Origin: Alphaproteobacteria bacterium
Lineage (GTDB): Bacteria; Pseudomonadota; Alphaproteobacteria; GCA-2731375
NCBI GenBank assembly: GCA_030746635.1
Contig: JASLMH010000027.1
Location: forward strand, 1 to 37,868
Direction: 5' to 3'
DNA length: 37,868 bases
Part shown: positions 1-9,409 of the stretch, piece by piece
Position numbering within the stretch: the stretch's first letter is position 1
Layout: each line of letters starts with the position of its first letter
The notes under the pieces: model-generated
What the model was told of the DNA's origin: nothing
What the model saw: only the letters and a program-made list of their open reading frames with translations
Databases searched by the model: none
Translations under genes and position numbers: made by a program

Positions 1-228
1 GGGGTGTTCCACACACTGGGTTGGCCCGTCAGCGCCTATCCCTGCGACTACCGGACTTTGGGTTTGCGGCGCTCGTTACGGCCGCGCTTCAACCTGGCCG
101 CCGGACTGCATAACTTCGACCAGGCCCTGCGGGCCTGGACCGGCCTGATTGGCTATTACCTGTTGGGCCGGACCAGCGAACTGCTGCCCGGCGCCGACTT
201 CACCACGCCGGGCGCAGCCGGCTCGTAA
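1..228 (+). CDS. DUF218/YdcF-family protein, C-terminal part (cut by window start)
   Basis: Only the last 75 codons are visible; the frame is open from base 1, so the start lies outside. The segment matches the end of DUF218 (YdcF/ElyC/SanA-like) membrane-anchored proteins: the family pattern 'F-x-x-x-G-x-x-V-x-x-x-P-x-D-Y-R' is visible near residues 3-18, and a final amphipathic helix reads 'GLIGYYLLGRTSELLPGA'. Family members are linked to envelope or lipid-carrier metabolism, but exact reactions are mostly unknown. The last 29 bases overlap the end of the convergent gene at 200-817, which belongs to the same broad family. The identification rests on a short tail, so it is moderate. Confidence 0.6.
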   Translation, partial: GVFHTLGWPVSAYPCDYRTLGLRRSLRPRFNLAAGLHNFDQALRAWTGLIGYYLLGRTSELLPGADFTTPGAAGS

Positions 229-817
229 GGTATTTGAGGTATTCCACGGCGACCGTCGCCAGGTCGGCCGCCGCGATCGGCCGCCCGGCGACGTAGGGGA
301 CCGCCTGGCCGTGGACGGGAATGTCGGGCAGGCGCCGCCGCAATTCCAGCAAGGCGCGGGGCAGATGGTAATCGTCGGTGATCAGCAGCAGGCTGAGGCA
401 GCTATCGCGGCGCGCCCACTTGGCGGTTTCCACTGCGTTGCCCCTCGTATCGCGGGCCCCTAAACCAATGGTCACTCGGGCGTCGTACAACACCGGCGCC
501 ATCTCCCGTGCCCGCGCCAGGATCAAATGGTTGGCGCCTTGCCGCGTGCCAGACAAAAACAGGCGCTCGATCCGACCTTCCGCCAGCAGCCCCATGGCGA
601 AATGGATACGTTTCTCGCGGCCGGTGAAGACGCTCGCGCAGGAATGGATTGAGGCCTCGGCATGCTCTGCCGGCATCGGCCAGAAACCGACCAGGCCGAC
701 GCCCGCGAGCAGCACGGCGATGGACGCGGCGGCCAAAACAGGGAATATCCAGCGGTAGGGACGGATCACAAACGGGCGCTCCGGAAGTGCATCGACAGGG
801 GCGGTGAAGGACCGCAT
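200..817 (-). CDS. YdcF family protein (DUF218 domain)
   Basis: This 205-residue protein has one N-terminal membrane segment (about residues 23-46) after a short cytoplasmic leader, followed by a periplasmic DUF218 domain. Family-type features are 'GRIERLFLSGTRQGAN', the helix-start 'TRGNAVETAKWA', and the 'LLLITDDYHLPRALLELRR' segment, where T-D-x-x-H-x-P-R-A is the most conserved part of the fold. The start at 817 is supported by GGAGG nine bases upstream. Its 3' end overlaps by 29 bp the end of the convergent DUF218 gene at 1-228. DUF218 proteins act at the cell envelope; the substrate here cannot be read from sequence. Confidence 0.8.
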   Translation of the reverse strand: MRSFTAPVDALPERPFVIRPYRWIFPVLAAASIAVLLAGVGLVGFWPMPAEHAEASIHSCASVFTGREKRIHFAMGLLAEGRIERLFLSGTRQGANHLILARAREMAPVLYDARVTIGLGARDTRGNAVETAKWARRDSCLSLLLITDDYHLPRALLELRRRLPDIPVHGQAVPYVAGRPIAAADLATVAVEYLKYLTSRLRPAW

Positions 818-994
818 GAGTGGTGCCTCCGACGGAAGACAATTTATCTTCTGACATGCCGCCAGACGACAGCAAACGCCGGTCGAGTCGAGCAGCGGAT
901 TTCAGGACACTATTTCCGGATGCGCCGGCCTTGCGCGGGTACCGCCAACGCCTATCTGTGGGATAGATCTGCCATGGGTAGGAGGCGTTTCGAC

Positions 995-1309
995 ATGGAC
1001 GAGAAACTGCAACGGAACCTGAGCGACGGTGGCACCTGGCGGCGGCTGGTGTTCATGCTGCTGTTCGCGGTGATCTTCAGCATCGCCGAACTGGTCGTCT
1101 GCGCGGTGGCGGTGGTGCAATTCCTCAGCCGCCTGTTCGCCGGTTCGGTCAACGACGAGTTGCGGGCCCTGGGCGACCGGCTGGGCCGTTATCTGTACCA
1201 GATCGTCGCCTTCGAGACCTTTCAGACCGAGGATCGGCCCTATCCCTTCGCGCCGTTCCCGGCCGGCGACGGCAATCAGACGGGGAACGCCGCCAGCCAA
1301 ACCGGGTAG
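995..1309 (+). CDS. DUF4389 domain-containing membrane protein
   Basis: A 104-residue protein with a hydrophobic segment at about residues 17-46 and the closing pattern 'EDRPYPFAPFPAGD' that marks DUF4389 proteins. The start is taken at the ATG at 995 because AGGAGG lies at 980-985, nine bases upstream; an in-frame ATG at 974 has no comparable site. The gene is divergent from the YdcF-like gene. The function is unknown: the family consists of small inner-membrane proteins, often next to lipid or envelope genes. Length and motif fit the family well. Confidence 0.8.
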   Translation: MDEKLQRNLSDGGTWRRLVFMLLFAVIFSIAELVVCAVAVVQFLSRLFAGSVNDELRALGDRLGRYLYQIVAFETFQTEDRPYPFAPFPAGDGNQTGNAASQTG

Positions 1310-1519
1310 TGCCGACGACGGCAACATGGGCGAATTGCCAGGGCCGGCAGGTTTCTGGTTGACCCGGAAATGAACCATCGGCGTGTGGCGCCGCCGCCGA
1401 TCACTCGGGTGTGTGGCGAATGTTATCGGCCGGAACTCTTGTGAGTCCGGTTGATAAAAGTGTACGACTGTCTTTGTCGGACTGCGGCGGGGGGCCGTCG
1501 CGGCGACAGGGAGAGAGAA

Positions 1520-2650
1520 ATGCAGAAAACCAAAGCGAAAGTAACCAGACGCGGGCTGCTCAAGGGCGGTGCCGTGGCGGCGGCGGCCGGTGCCGGTACG
1601 CTCGCCATGCCGAATGTATCCCGAGCCCAGACGGTGACGCTGAAGATGCAGACGTCCTGGGGCGCCACCAGTCCGTTCATGGACATGGCCCGGCATTATA
1701 ACGAACGCGCCACGGCGATGGCCGGCGGCCGGTTGAAGATCGACCTGTTGCCTTCGGGCGCGGTTGTCAAGGCGTTTCAGGTGCAGGACGCCTGCCACAA
1801 GGGCGCGCTGGACGCCGCCCACACGGTGACGGCCTACTGGTATGGCAAGAACAAGGCCGCCTCGCTGTTCGGCACCGGCCCGGTGTTCGGCTGCAACGCC
1901 TCGCAGATCCTGGCCTGGATCCACTTCGGCGGCGGTAAGGAGTTGTACCGTGAACTGGTCCAGAACATCCTGAAATTGAACCTGGTCGGCTTCTTCTCGA
2001 TGCCGATGCCGACCCAGCCGCTGGGCTGGTTCAAGTTCCATGTCGACGGTGTCGACAAGCTGAAGGGCCTGAAATATCGCACGGTCGGACTGGCCACCGA
2101 CATCATGCAGGGCATGGGCCTGAAAGTGACCCAGCTGCCCGGCGGCGAGATCATGCCGGCGCTGGAAAAAGGCGTTATCGAGGCCTTCGAGTTCAACAAC
2201 CCGACGGCGGATTCCCGCTTCGGTGCCCAGGACGTCTCGAAGCACTATCACATGGGCAGCTACCACCAGGCGGCCGAGTTCTTCGAGATCATCTTCAACA
2301 AGGGCAAGTTCGATTCGCTGCCCAAAGAGCACCAGGCGATCCTCGAATACTCCGCCGAAGCGGCCAATACGGCAAGCTACGGCTGGGCCATGGATCTCTA
2401 TTCCAAGGACCTGCAGAAGCTGATCCACGAGCACAAGGTGAACGTCTACCGCACCGACAAGTCGATCATGCTGGCCCAGTTGGCCTCCTGGGACAAAGTG
2501 CTGAAACGGCTGAACAAGGACCCCTTCTTCGCCAAGATCGTGCAAAGCCAGAAGGATTGGTCCGAGCGGGTGGCCTTCTATGACCTGCTGAACTCGGCCG
2601 ACTACAAGCTTGCCTACGAGCATTATTTCCCGGGCAAGCTGCCGTCGTAA
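1520..2650 (+). CDS. dctP: TRAP transporter substrate-binding protein (DctP/TakP type)
   Basis: This 376-residue periplasmic protein captures a substrate, probably an organic acid, for the TRAP permease encoded just downstream. The start at 1520 follows GGGAGAGAG, and residues 9-15 (T-R-R-G-L-L-K) plus the Ala-rich stretch form a twin-arginine signal peptide, suggesting export in folded form. The mature part has the DctP fold; the 'QDACHKGALDAAHTVTAYW' region, 'PMPTQPLGWFK' and 'LPGGEIMPALEKGVIEAFE' resemble the subfamily annotated for mannitol/chloroaromatic compounds and 2-oxo-monocarboxylates (TakP). A 101-bp gap precedes the small permease gene. The ligand cannot be fixed from sequence; the neighbouring amidase hints at an amide or its acid product. 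Confidence 0.9.
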   Translation: MQKTKAKVTRRGLLKGGAVAAAAGAGTLAMPNVSRAQTVTLKMQTSWGATSPFMDMARHYNERATAMAGGRLKIDLLPSGAVVKAFQVQDACHKGALDAAHTVTAYWYGKNKAASLFGTGPVFGCNASQILAWIHFGGGKELYRELVQNILKLNLVGFFSMPMPTQPLGWFKFHVDGVDKLKGLKYRTVGLATDIMQGMGLKVTQLPGGEIMPALEKGVIEAFEFNNPTADSRFGAQDVSKHYHMGSYHQAAEFFEIIFNKGKFDSLPKEHQAILEYSAEAANTASYGWAMDLYSKDLQKLIHEHKVNVYRTDKSIMLAQLASWDKVLKRLNKDPFFAKIVQSQKDWSERVAFYDLLNSADYKLAYEHYFPGKLPS

Positions 2651-2751
2651 GTTTGACGAACTTCGCACCGGCTAGGCGGACCGGCGGGGCGCGGCGCATC
2701 TGACGCCGCCCCCGCCGCGTCCGCCGGTTCGGCTAATCGCGGGGAGGCCTC

Positions 2752-3366
2752 GTGGAACGCCTAATTCTCTTGATCGATGGTCTGACCGCGGCCGTCGGCA
2801 AGGCCTTTTCCTGGTGCATTCTGATCCTGTCCTTCGGCGTCGGCTATGAGGTGCTGGTGCGCTACATCCTGCGCGAGCCGACCTCCTGGGCCTTCGATAT
2901 CAGTTATATGATGTACGGCACCCTGTTCATGATGGCTGGGGCCTACACCCTGGCCCGGGACGGCCACGTTCGCGGCGACGTGCTGTACCGGCTGTGGAAG
3001 CCGCGCATCCAGGCGACCGTCGAACTGGTGCTCTATTTCATTTTTTTCTTTCCCGGTGTCCTGGCCTTCATTTTCGCGGGCGCGGACTACGCCGCCGAGT
3101 CGTGGTCGTACAACGGTGGCGCCGGCGAAGTCAGCGTGATGAGCCCGGCCAACGTGCCGATCTATCAATTCAAGACCATCATCCCGGTGGCCGGCTGCCT
3201 GCTGCTGCTGCAGGGCATCGCCCAGGTCATGCGCTGCATCCTGTGCCTGAAGCTCGGGGAGTGGCCAGCGCATCTGGCCGACGTCGAGGAGTTGGAGGAG
3301 GTGCTGATCCAGCAGCACGAGCTGGAGGAACAGGCCACGGCCGACGACAAGGGTGAGGGCAAATGA
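2752..3366 (+). CDS. dctQ: TRAP transporter small permease (DctQ)
   Basis: A 204-residue membrane protein with four predicted helices (about residues 15-38, 50-70, 90-120 and 140-165) and a charged cytoplasmic tail rich in Glu. 'WAFDISYMMYGTLFMMAGAYTLARDGHVRGDV' is the hallmark region of DctQ proteins. DctQ supports the large permease subunit in sodium-driven TRAP uptake. Translation starts at GTG 2752 behind GGGGAGG. The stop overlaps the ATG of the large permease gene (ATGA at 3363-3366), which indicates translational coupling. Confidence 0.9.
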   Translation: MERLILLIDGLTAAVGKAFSWCILILSFGVGYEVLVRYILREPTSWAFDISYMMYGTLFMMAGAYTLARDGHVRGDVLYRLWKPRIQATVELVLYFIFFFPGVLAFIFAGADYAAESWSYNGGAGEVSVMSPANVPIYQFKTIIPVAGCLLLLQGIAQVMRCILCLKLGEWPAHLADVEELEEVLIQQHELEEQATADDKGEGK

Positions 3367-5234
3367 CCAATCCCGAAGTCGCGGTGGCGATGCTGGGCAT
3401 CTTCATCCTGACCATTCTTCTGGGCTTCCCCATTTGGATCACCCTGATGGCGATGGGGATCTTCTTCGGCTACTACGCCTATTGGGACGCCGAGCGCATG
3501 GGCCTGCTGCAGGCCGACGGCCCGGTAGAATTCGTCGGCGCCCTGTTCAACAACAACGTCTTCGATCTACTGGTCAACCAGACCTATTCGGTGATGGCCA
3601 ACGACGTGCTGACGGCGGTGCCACTGTTCCTGTTCATGGGCTACGTGGTCGAACGCGCCAACATCGTCGACCGGCTGTTCGCCACCCTGCAGATCGCCGC
3701 CCGGCGCCTGCCCGCCTCGATGGCAGTGGCCGCGCTGGCCACCTGCGCGCTGTTCGCCACCGCCACCGGTATCATCGGCGCGGTGGTGACGCTGATGGGC
3801 ATGCTGGCCTTCCCGGCCATGCTGAAGGCCCGCTACGACACCTCCTTCTCGGCCGGGGTGATCTGTGCCGGCGGCACCCTGGGCATCCTGATCCCGCCGT
3901 CGATCATGTTGATCGTTTACGCGGCGGCGGCCAGCGTCTCGGTGGTCCGGCTGTACGCCGGCGCCATCCTGCCGGGCTTCCTGCTGGCCGGGTTGTACAT
4001 GGTCTATGTCATCGGCCGGGCCTATCTCAACCCGTCCCTGGCGCCGAAGCCCAGGGCCGAGGACTTCGAGGGCATCACCAGGATCCAGGTGGTGGTGCAG
4101 ATGCTGACTTCGTTCTTCCCGCTGGCCTTTCTCATCCTGTCGGTTCTCGGCGCCATCCTGTTTGGTCTGGCGACGCCGTCGGAAGCCGCCAGCATGGGTG
4201 CCATCGGTGGTTTGGTGCTGGCCGTCGCCTACCGCATCGGCGCCATCCACCGGGGGGAAACGACACCGGACTGGATGGCCAATGGCGGTCGCTACAACGA
4301 ATGGCTGTTCAGCCTCGGTTCCGGCGCCGTCGCCACCCTGCTGCTTTACCTGGCCTATTTCATCCTGCGCTTCCTGGCCCATGGGCTGATCGACGCCCCG
4401 CTGCCCGAGGCGCGCAGCTTCCCCTTCGGACCGGGCATCGCCATCGCCCTGTCGCTGGCCCTGACGCTGGTGGTGCGCTTTGGCCGGCCCGCCGTGCCGG
4501 CGCTGGATCTGCTGCTGCCGTCGAGCCCGGCGATCCGGCCGCTGTTCGCCTTCGGCGGCCAAGGGGCGCTGTACGGCCTGGCCGTGGCCGGTATCTATCT
4601 GTTCGTGGTCGGCGTGCTCGATCCCGAACAGGACTTCTTCATCTATCATGAAATGACCTGGTGGGCGGCGGACGTCGGCTTCTTCGTCGGCTCGGCCGGC
4701 GTCATGGCCTGGCGCGCCATCGACAAGCAGGGCTTGCAGGAAGCGGTCTATCTCAGTGTCCGCACATCGGCCATGGTCTGCTGGCTGTTCGTCGGTTCCT
4801 GGATCTTCTCGTCGGTATTTTCCTACCTCGGCGGCCACGACCTGATCGAGCACTGGGTGCTCGGGATGGATCTGTCGCCGTTGATGTTCCTGCTGCTGGC
4901 GCAATTGATCATCTTCTTTCTCGGCTGGCCGCTCGAATGGTCCGAGATCATCATCATCTTCGTGCCGATCTTCCTGCCGATGCTGCCGCATTTCGGCATC
5001 GATCCGCTGTTTTTCGGCATCCTGGTGGCGCTGAACCTGCAAACCTCGTTCCTGACGCCGCCGATGGCCATGGCGGCCTATTACCTGAAGGGCGTGGCGC
5101 CGCCGCATGTGCAGTTGATCGAGATCTTCAGGGGCGTGATGCCGTTCCTGTTCATGGTCTTCATCGCCATGATCCTCCTCTACGTGTTTCCCGGGATCGC
5201 CCTGTGGCTGCCGACAGTGGTCTACGGCAGGTAG
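3363..5234 (+). CDS. dctM: TRAP transporter large permease (DctM), extended form
   Basis: This is the channel-forming subunit of the sodium-coupled TRAP system with the products at 1520 and 2752. At 623 residues it is about 190 longer than the common 425-430. The N-terminal half carries 'LFMGYVVERANIVDRLF', 'ATATGIIGAVVTLMGML' and 'GTLGILIPPSIMLIVYA', and the C-terminal part 'LGWPLEWSEIIIIFVPIFLP' and 'LQTSFLTPPMAMAAYYLKG', all typical of DctM. The extra length is a hydrophobic insert at about residues 295-430 that splits the two halves. Extended DctM proteins of this size occur with TakP-type binding proteins, so this is probably a subfamily trait rather than a fusion artefact. Confidence 0.9.
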   Translation: MTNPEVAVAMLGIFILTILLGFPIWITLMAMGIFFGYYAYWDAERMGLLQADGPVEFVGALFNNNVFDLLVNQTYSVMANDVLTAVPLFLFMGYVVERANIVDRLFATLQIAARRLPASMAVAALATCALFATATGIIGAVVTLMGMLAFPAMLKARYDTSFSAGVICAGGTLGILIPPSIMLIVYAAAASVSVVRLYAGAILPGFLLAGLYMVYVIGRAYLNPSLAPKPRAEDFEGITRIQVVVQMLTSFFPLAFLILSVLGAILFGLATPSEAASMGAIGGLVLAVAYRIGAIHRGETTPDWMANGGRYNEWLFSLGSGAVATLLLYLAYFILRFLAHGLIDAPLPEARSFPFGPGIAIALSLALTLVVRFGRPAVPALDLLLPSSPAIRPLFAFGGQGALYGLAVAGIYLFVVGVLDPEQDFFIYHEMTWWAADVGFFVGSAGVMAWRAIDKQGLQEAVYLSVRTSAMVCWLFVGSWIFSSVFSYLGGHDLIEHWVLGMDLSPLMFLLLAQLIIFFLGWPLEWSEIIIIFVPIFLPMLPHFGIDPLFFGILVALNLQTSFLTPPMAMAAYYLKGVAPPHVQLIEIFRGVMPFLFMVFIAMILLYVFPGIALWLPTVVYGR

Positions 5235-5261
5235 TCCGAACAGGCGCGGAAGGGAAAACGG

Positions 5262-6602
5262 ATGGATCTCACCAAACTTGGTGCCCGGGAAGCGGCCAGG
5301 CTGATCGCCGATGGCGAAGTCACCTCGGAGGACCTGGTGACGGCCTGCCTGGAGCGAATTTCCGCGCGCGAGGACGAGGTGCGCGCCTGGGCCCATCTGC
5401 AACCGGAACTGGCCCTGCAACAGGCCCGCGAACGGGACGATCAACGTAGCACCGGCGGTCCGCTGGGCCCGCTGCACGGCGTGCCGGTGGGCATCAAGGA
5501 CATCTTCGACACGGCCCAATGGCCGACCGAAAACGGCGCCGCCCTCGACCGCGGCCGCCAGCCGGAAACCGACAGCGCGGTGGTGGATCGGCTGCGGGCG
5601 GCCGGCGCGGTGATCATGGGCAAGACGGTGACCACCGAGTACGCCAATGCCTGTCCGGCGGTCACCCGCAACCCGCACGATCCGGCGCACACGCCCGGCG
5701 GTTCGTCGGCCGGCTCGGCCGCCGCGGTGGCCGATGGCATGGTGCCCCTGGCGATCGGCTCGCAGACCGCCGGCTCGGTGATCCGGCCGGCGGCGTTTTG
5801 CGGCGTGGTCGGCTTCAAGCCCAGTTTCGGCCGCATCTCGCGGGCCGGCATGTACCTGCAATCGCGCCGCCTGGATCATGTCGGCGTCTTCGCGCGCTCG
5901 GTGATCGATGCGGCGGTGCTGACCGACGCGCTGGTCGGCCACGACCCGGCCGACGGCGATACCGTGACCGGCCCGGCGCCTCGGCTGGCGGCGATCGCCG
6001 TCGAGGCACCCCCCGTGTCGCCGACCTTCGCCTTCGCGAAGACCCAGGCTTGGGCCCAGCGGGAAGACGATCTGGCGGAGTGCTTCGCCGAGCTGACGGA
6101 ATTCCTCGGCGACGGCTGCATCGATGTCGATCTGCCGCAGCCGTTCGAGGCGGCGATCGAGCTGCATCGCACGGTCATGCACGCCGACGTGGCCCAGACC
6201 CTGGCCGGCCACTACCAGCGCGGCCGCGACCAGCTCAGCAAGCAGTTGCGGCAGGCCATCGAGAGCGGCCAGAAGGTGCTGGCCGTCGATTACAACCGGG
6301 CGGTCGACTGGATGGACGTGCTGGGGGCGGGGCTGGCCGAGGTGTTCGAGAACTGCGATGCTATCCTGACCCCGGCCGCCGCCGGCACCGCGCCCCTGGG
6401 GTTGGAAACCACCGGCAACCCGGCGTTCTGCTCGCTGTGGACCTATTGCGGCCTGCCGGCGGTCAGCCTGCCGTTGCTGCAAGGCACCAACGGCTTGCCG
6501 ATCGGCGCCCAGTTGGTCGGCCGTCGCGGCGACGATGCCCGGCTGCTCCGGACGGCCCATTGGCTGGTCGAGCGGCTGTCGGCGGCCGACGATCAATCGT
6601 GA
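5262..6602 (+). CDS. Amidase signature-family hydrolase
   Basis: A 446-residue hydrolase that cleaves a carboxamide to an acid and ammonia or an amine. The Ser-cisSer-Lys triad is visible: Lys79 in 'GVPVGIKDIFD', the cis-Ser at 148 in 'PGGSSAGS' and the nucleophile Ser172 in 'SQTAGSVIRPAA'; the 24-residue spacing between the serines equals that in fatty acid amide hydrolase. It starts 27 bp after dctM, so it probably belongs to the TRAP operon and acts on the imported compound. It is not clearly GatA: there are no gatB/gatC neighbours, and 'SQTAGSV' replaces the usual 'DTGGSI'. The substrate is unknown. Confidence 0.9.
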   Translation: MDLTKLGAREAARLIADGEVTSEDLVTACLERISAREDEVRAWAHLQPELALQQARERDDQRSTGGPLGPLHGVPVGIKDIFDTAQWPTENGAALDRGRQPETDSAVVDRLRAAGAVIMGKTVTTEYANACPAVTRNPHDPAHTPGGSSAGSAAAVADGMVPLAIGSQTAGSVIRPAAFCGVVGFKPSFGRISRAGMYLQSRRLDHVGVFARSVIDAAVLTDALVGHDPADGDTVTGPAPRLAAIAVEAPPVSPTFAFAKTQAWAQREDDLAECFAELTEFLGDGCIDVDLPQPFEAAIELHRTVMHADVAQTLAGHYQRGRDQLSKQLRQAIESGQKVLAVDYNRAVDWMDVLGAGLAEVFENCDAILTPAAAGTAPLGLETTGNPAFCSLWTYCGLPAVSLPLLQGTNGLPIGAQLVGRRGDDARLLRTAHWLVERLSAADDQS

Positions 6603-6636
6603 TCGATCACGACAACGGAAAGGCGCCCACGACGTG

Positions 6637-6807
6637 ATGGAAAAAGTTTTCGCCCTCGGTGCCTACCTAGGCCTGCTGGTGTTCGTCTACGTGCTGATGA
6701 GCTTCGTTGCCGAGCCGAACCTGTGGGTGGTGCTGATCTGCGTCATGCTGGTGACGGGCTATTTCCTGTGGCGCGAATACGGCAAGGATTCCGGCCGGTC
6801 CGAATAG
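6637..6807 (+). CDS. Small hydrophobic membrane protein, unknown function
   Basis: A 56-residue peptide with two membrane segments (about residues 5-22 and 28-44) joined by 'VAEPNLW' and a polar tail 'REYGKDSGRSE'. It begins 34 bp after the amidase stop, at ATG 6637 (GTG 6634 is equally possible), with a GGAAAGG-like site upstream. I recognise no family. Its position at the end of the TRAP-amidase group suggests co-transcription. Coding character is supported by the clean two-helix pattern and the gene spacing; no function is proposed. Confidence 0.55.
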   Translation: MEKVFALGAYLGLLVFVYVLMSFVAEPNLWVVLICVMLVTGYFLWREYGKDSGRSE

Positions 6808-6921
6808 GCAGCGGGTCGCCAAGGTCAACCAGGGTGTCTTTCAGCTAATCCTTGCGGCCGACCTCCGCCCACGGGTAGCCTACGGCAAACAAACAAGAAT
6901 TCGTATCCAGGCGGGGCGCAA

Positions 6922-7695
<774 letters not shown>

Positions 7696-7760
7696 GGCGG
7701 CGGCCGGCGGGCGAGTAGCGCAGTCATGATACGTCAGGCAAAGGAACAGGGAGCAGTCCA

Positions 7761-8603
7761 GTGAAAAAGCTTTTGACAATCGTCGCCGTCGCCATGGCGC
7801 TTGCGACCGGGCAAGCCATGGCCGGCCAGTACGACAGCATCACCATTGCCACCGAGGGCGCCTACAAGCCGTGGAATTTCAAGGATGCGGCGGGCAACCT
7901 GGTCGGCTTCGAGATCGATTTCGCCAAGGATCTGTGCCGGCGCATGGGCGCCAAATGCAAGATCGTCGAGCAGGCCTGGGATGGCATTATCCCCTCCCTG
8001 CAGGCCGGCAAGTACGACGCCATCATTGCCGGCATGTCGATCACCGCCAAGCGCCAGAAGGTGATCACCTTCTCGCGCAACTATCTTTCGGGCGGTGGCG
8101 GACTGGTGGTGATGAAATCCAGCCCGCTGGCCGGTTTCGATGCGGGCATCAAGTTCATCAACCTGAAGGACGTCGATGCCGGCGAGAAGGCGGCGCTGGA
8201 CAAGATCGTCGGCACCTTCGGCGGCAAGACCATCGGTGTGCAGACGGCCACCACCCACGAGAACTTCCTGCGCGAATATCTGGGCAAGAACGTCACCATC
8301 CGCAGCTACGACACCCAGGAAAACCTCGACCTGGATTTGCAGGCGGGGCGGGTCGACGCGGCCCTGGCGTCAATGGACTATTGGGTGCCGCTGTTGAAGT
8401 CCGAGAAAGGCGCGAAATTCAAGCATGTCGGCCCGCAAATGTCCGGCGGCCCGTTCGGCGCCGGCACCGGCGTCGGCATCCGCAAGGCCGATCAGGCATT
8501 GGCCGACATCTTCAGCAAGGCGATCACCGCCGCCCTGAAGGACGGCACCTGCGAGAAGATGGCCGTGAAGTGGTTCGGCTATAACAACTGTTCGGCACCC
8601 TAG
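7761..8603 (+). CDS. ABC transporter periplasmic amino acid/opine-binding protein
   Basis: A 280-residue solute-binding protein of family 3. A Sec signal peptide occupies residues 1-21, with predicted cleavage after 'GQAMA'. The mature protein opens with 'ITIATEGAYKPWNFKDAAG' and has 'GFEIDFAKDLCRRMGAKC', the classic start of Lys/Arg/Orn/His-binding proteins. The second lobe, with 'KTIGVQTATTHENFLREYLG', 'DLDLQAGRVDAALA' and 'GPQMSGGPFGAGTGVGIRK', looks more like the octopine/nopaline-binding NocT/OccT proteins. GTG 7761 is the start, behind AGGGAGC. Arginine-like amino acids or opine-type conjugates are likely ligands; this is an inference from the recalled family pattern. Confidence 0.92.
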   Translation: MKKLLTIVAVAMALATGQAMAGQYDSITIATEGAYKPWNFKDAAGNLVGFEIDFAKDLCRRMGAKCKIVEQAWDGIIPSLQAGKYDAIIAGMSITAKRQKVITFSRNYLSGGGGLVVMKSSPLAGFDAGIKFINLKDVDAGEKAALDKIVGTFGGKTIGVQTATTHENFLREYLGKNVTIRSYDTQENLDLDLQAGRVDAALASMDYWVPLLKSEKGAKFKHVGPQMSGGPFGAGTGVGIRKADQALADIFSKAITAALKDGTCEKMAVKWFGYNNCSAP

Positions 8604-8697
8604 GACCGCCGGCCTTGTTGACGCGTACCGCGGCCGTTCGCCCGGGTGGGAAGGGGCGGCCGCGGCGTTTGTCGCCGGGCACGGATAGGAGCGGGCG

Positions 8698-9408
8698 GTG
8701 GACCTGACCCTGCTTGGCTGGGGGGATCGGGGCTGGGGCGACGAAATGGTCTTCGGCGCCATGATGACGCTGGCGGTCGCGGCATCTTCCTATCTGCTGG
8801 GGATCGTCATCGGTGCCGGTGCCGCCGCCATGAAGCTGTCGCATTGGCTGGTGCTGCGGTGGCTGGCCGACGTCTACACCACGATCATTCGCGGTATCCC
8901 CGAATTGCTGGTGATCTATCTGGTGTTCTTCGGCGGCGGGGCGCTGTTGCGGACCATCGCCAAGGGCGTGTTCGGCTATGGCGAATTCATCGACCTGCCG
9001 ATCTTCATCACCGGCATGATCTGCATTGGCCTCAGCGCCGGGGCCTATTCCACGGAGGTGATCCGGGGCGCCGTGCTGGCGGTACCGAGGGGCCAGATCG
9101 AGGCGGCACGGGCCGTCGGCATGGGCAAGGTGCTGCGCTTCCGGCGCATCCTGGTGCCGCAGGTGGCGCGCTACGCACTGCCGGGCCTGGGCAATGTCTG
9201 GCAGTTGACCCTCAAGGAAACCTCGTTGATCTCGGTCATCGGTCTGGTCGAGGTGATGCGCCAGGCCACCGTCGGGGCCGGTTCGACCAAGGAACCCTTC
9301 ACCTTCTACATCACCGCATTCGTGCTCTATCTCGGCCTTGCCTCGATCTCCAACCGTGGCTTCCTGAGGGCCGAGACATGGGCCAACCGCGGCGTCAGGA
9401 CTTCGTAG
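8698..9408 (+). CDS. Amino acid ABC transporter permease (HisQ type)
   Basis: A 236-residue inner-membrane permease with about five helices. The EAA loop that docks the ATPase is seen as 'VPRGQIEAARAVGMGKVLRFRRILVPQ' in the central part, and 'YTTIIRGIPELLVIYLVFFGGG' is typical of HisQ/OccQ. Translation probably starts at GTG 8698, following GGATAGGAG. A 94-bp gap separates it from the binding protein gene. Its stop at 9406-9408 is followed after one base by the ATG of the partner permease, so the two are translationally linked. Confidence 0.93.
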   Translation: MDLTLLGWGDRGWGDEMVFGAMMTLAVAASSYLLGIVIGAGAAAMKLSHWLVLRWLADVYTTIIRGIPELLVIYLVFFGGGALLRTIAKGVFGYGEFIDLPIFITGMICIGLSAGAYSTEVIRGAVLAVPRGQIEAARAVGMGKVLRFRRILVPQVARYALPGLGNVWQLTLKETSLISVIGLVEVMRQATVGAGSTKEPFTFYITAFVLYLGLASISNRGFLRAETWANRGVRTS

Positions 9409-9409
9409 A

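Noticed and set aside
902-2668. 588-codon minus-strand open frame opposite DUF4389 and dctP
   Set aside because: Same antisense composition; it ignores the intergenic region and opposes two well-supported genes.
3567-6596. 1009-codon open frame on the minus strand opposite dctM and the amidase gene
   Set aside because: The sequence is Gln/His/Arg/Gly-rich low-complexity of the kind produced by antisense reading of high-GC genes, with no domain and two clear genes opposite.
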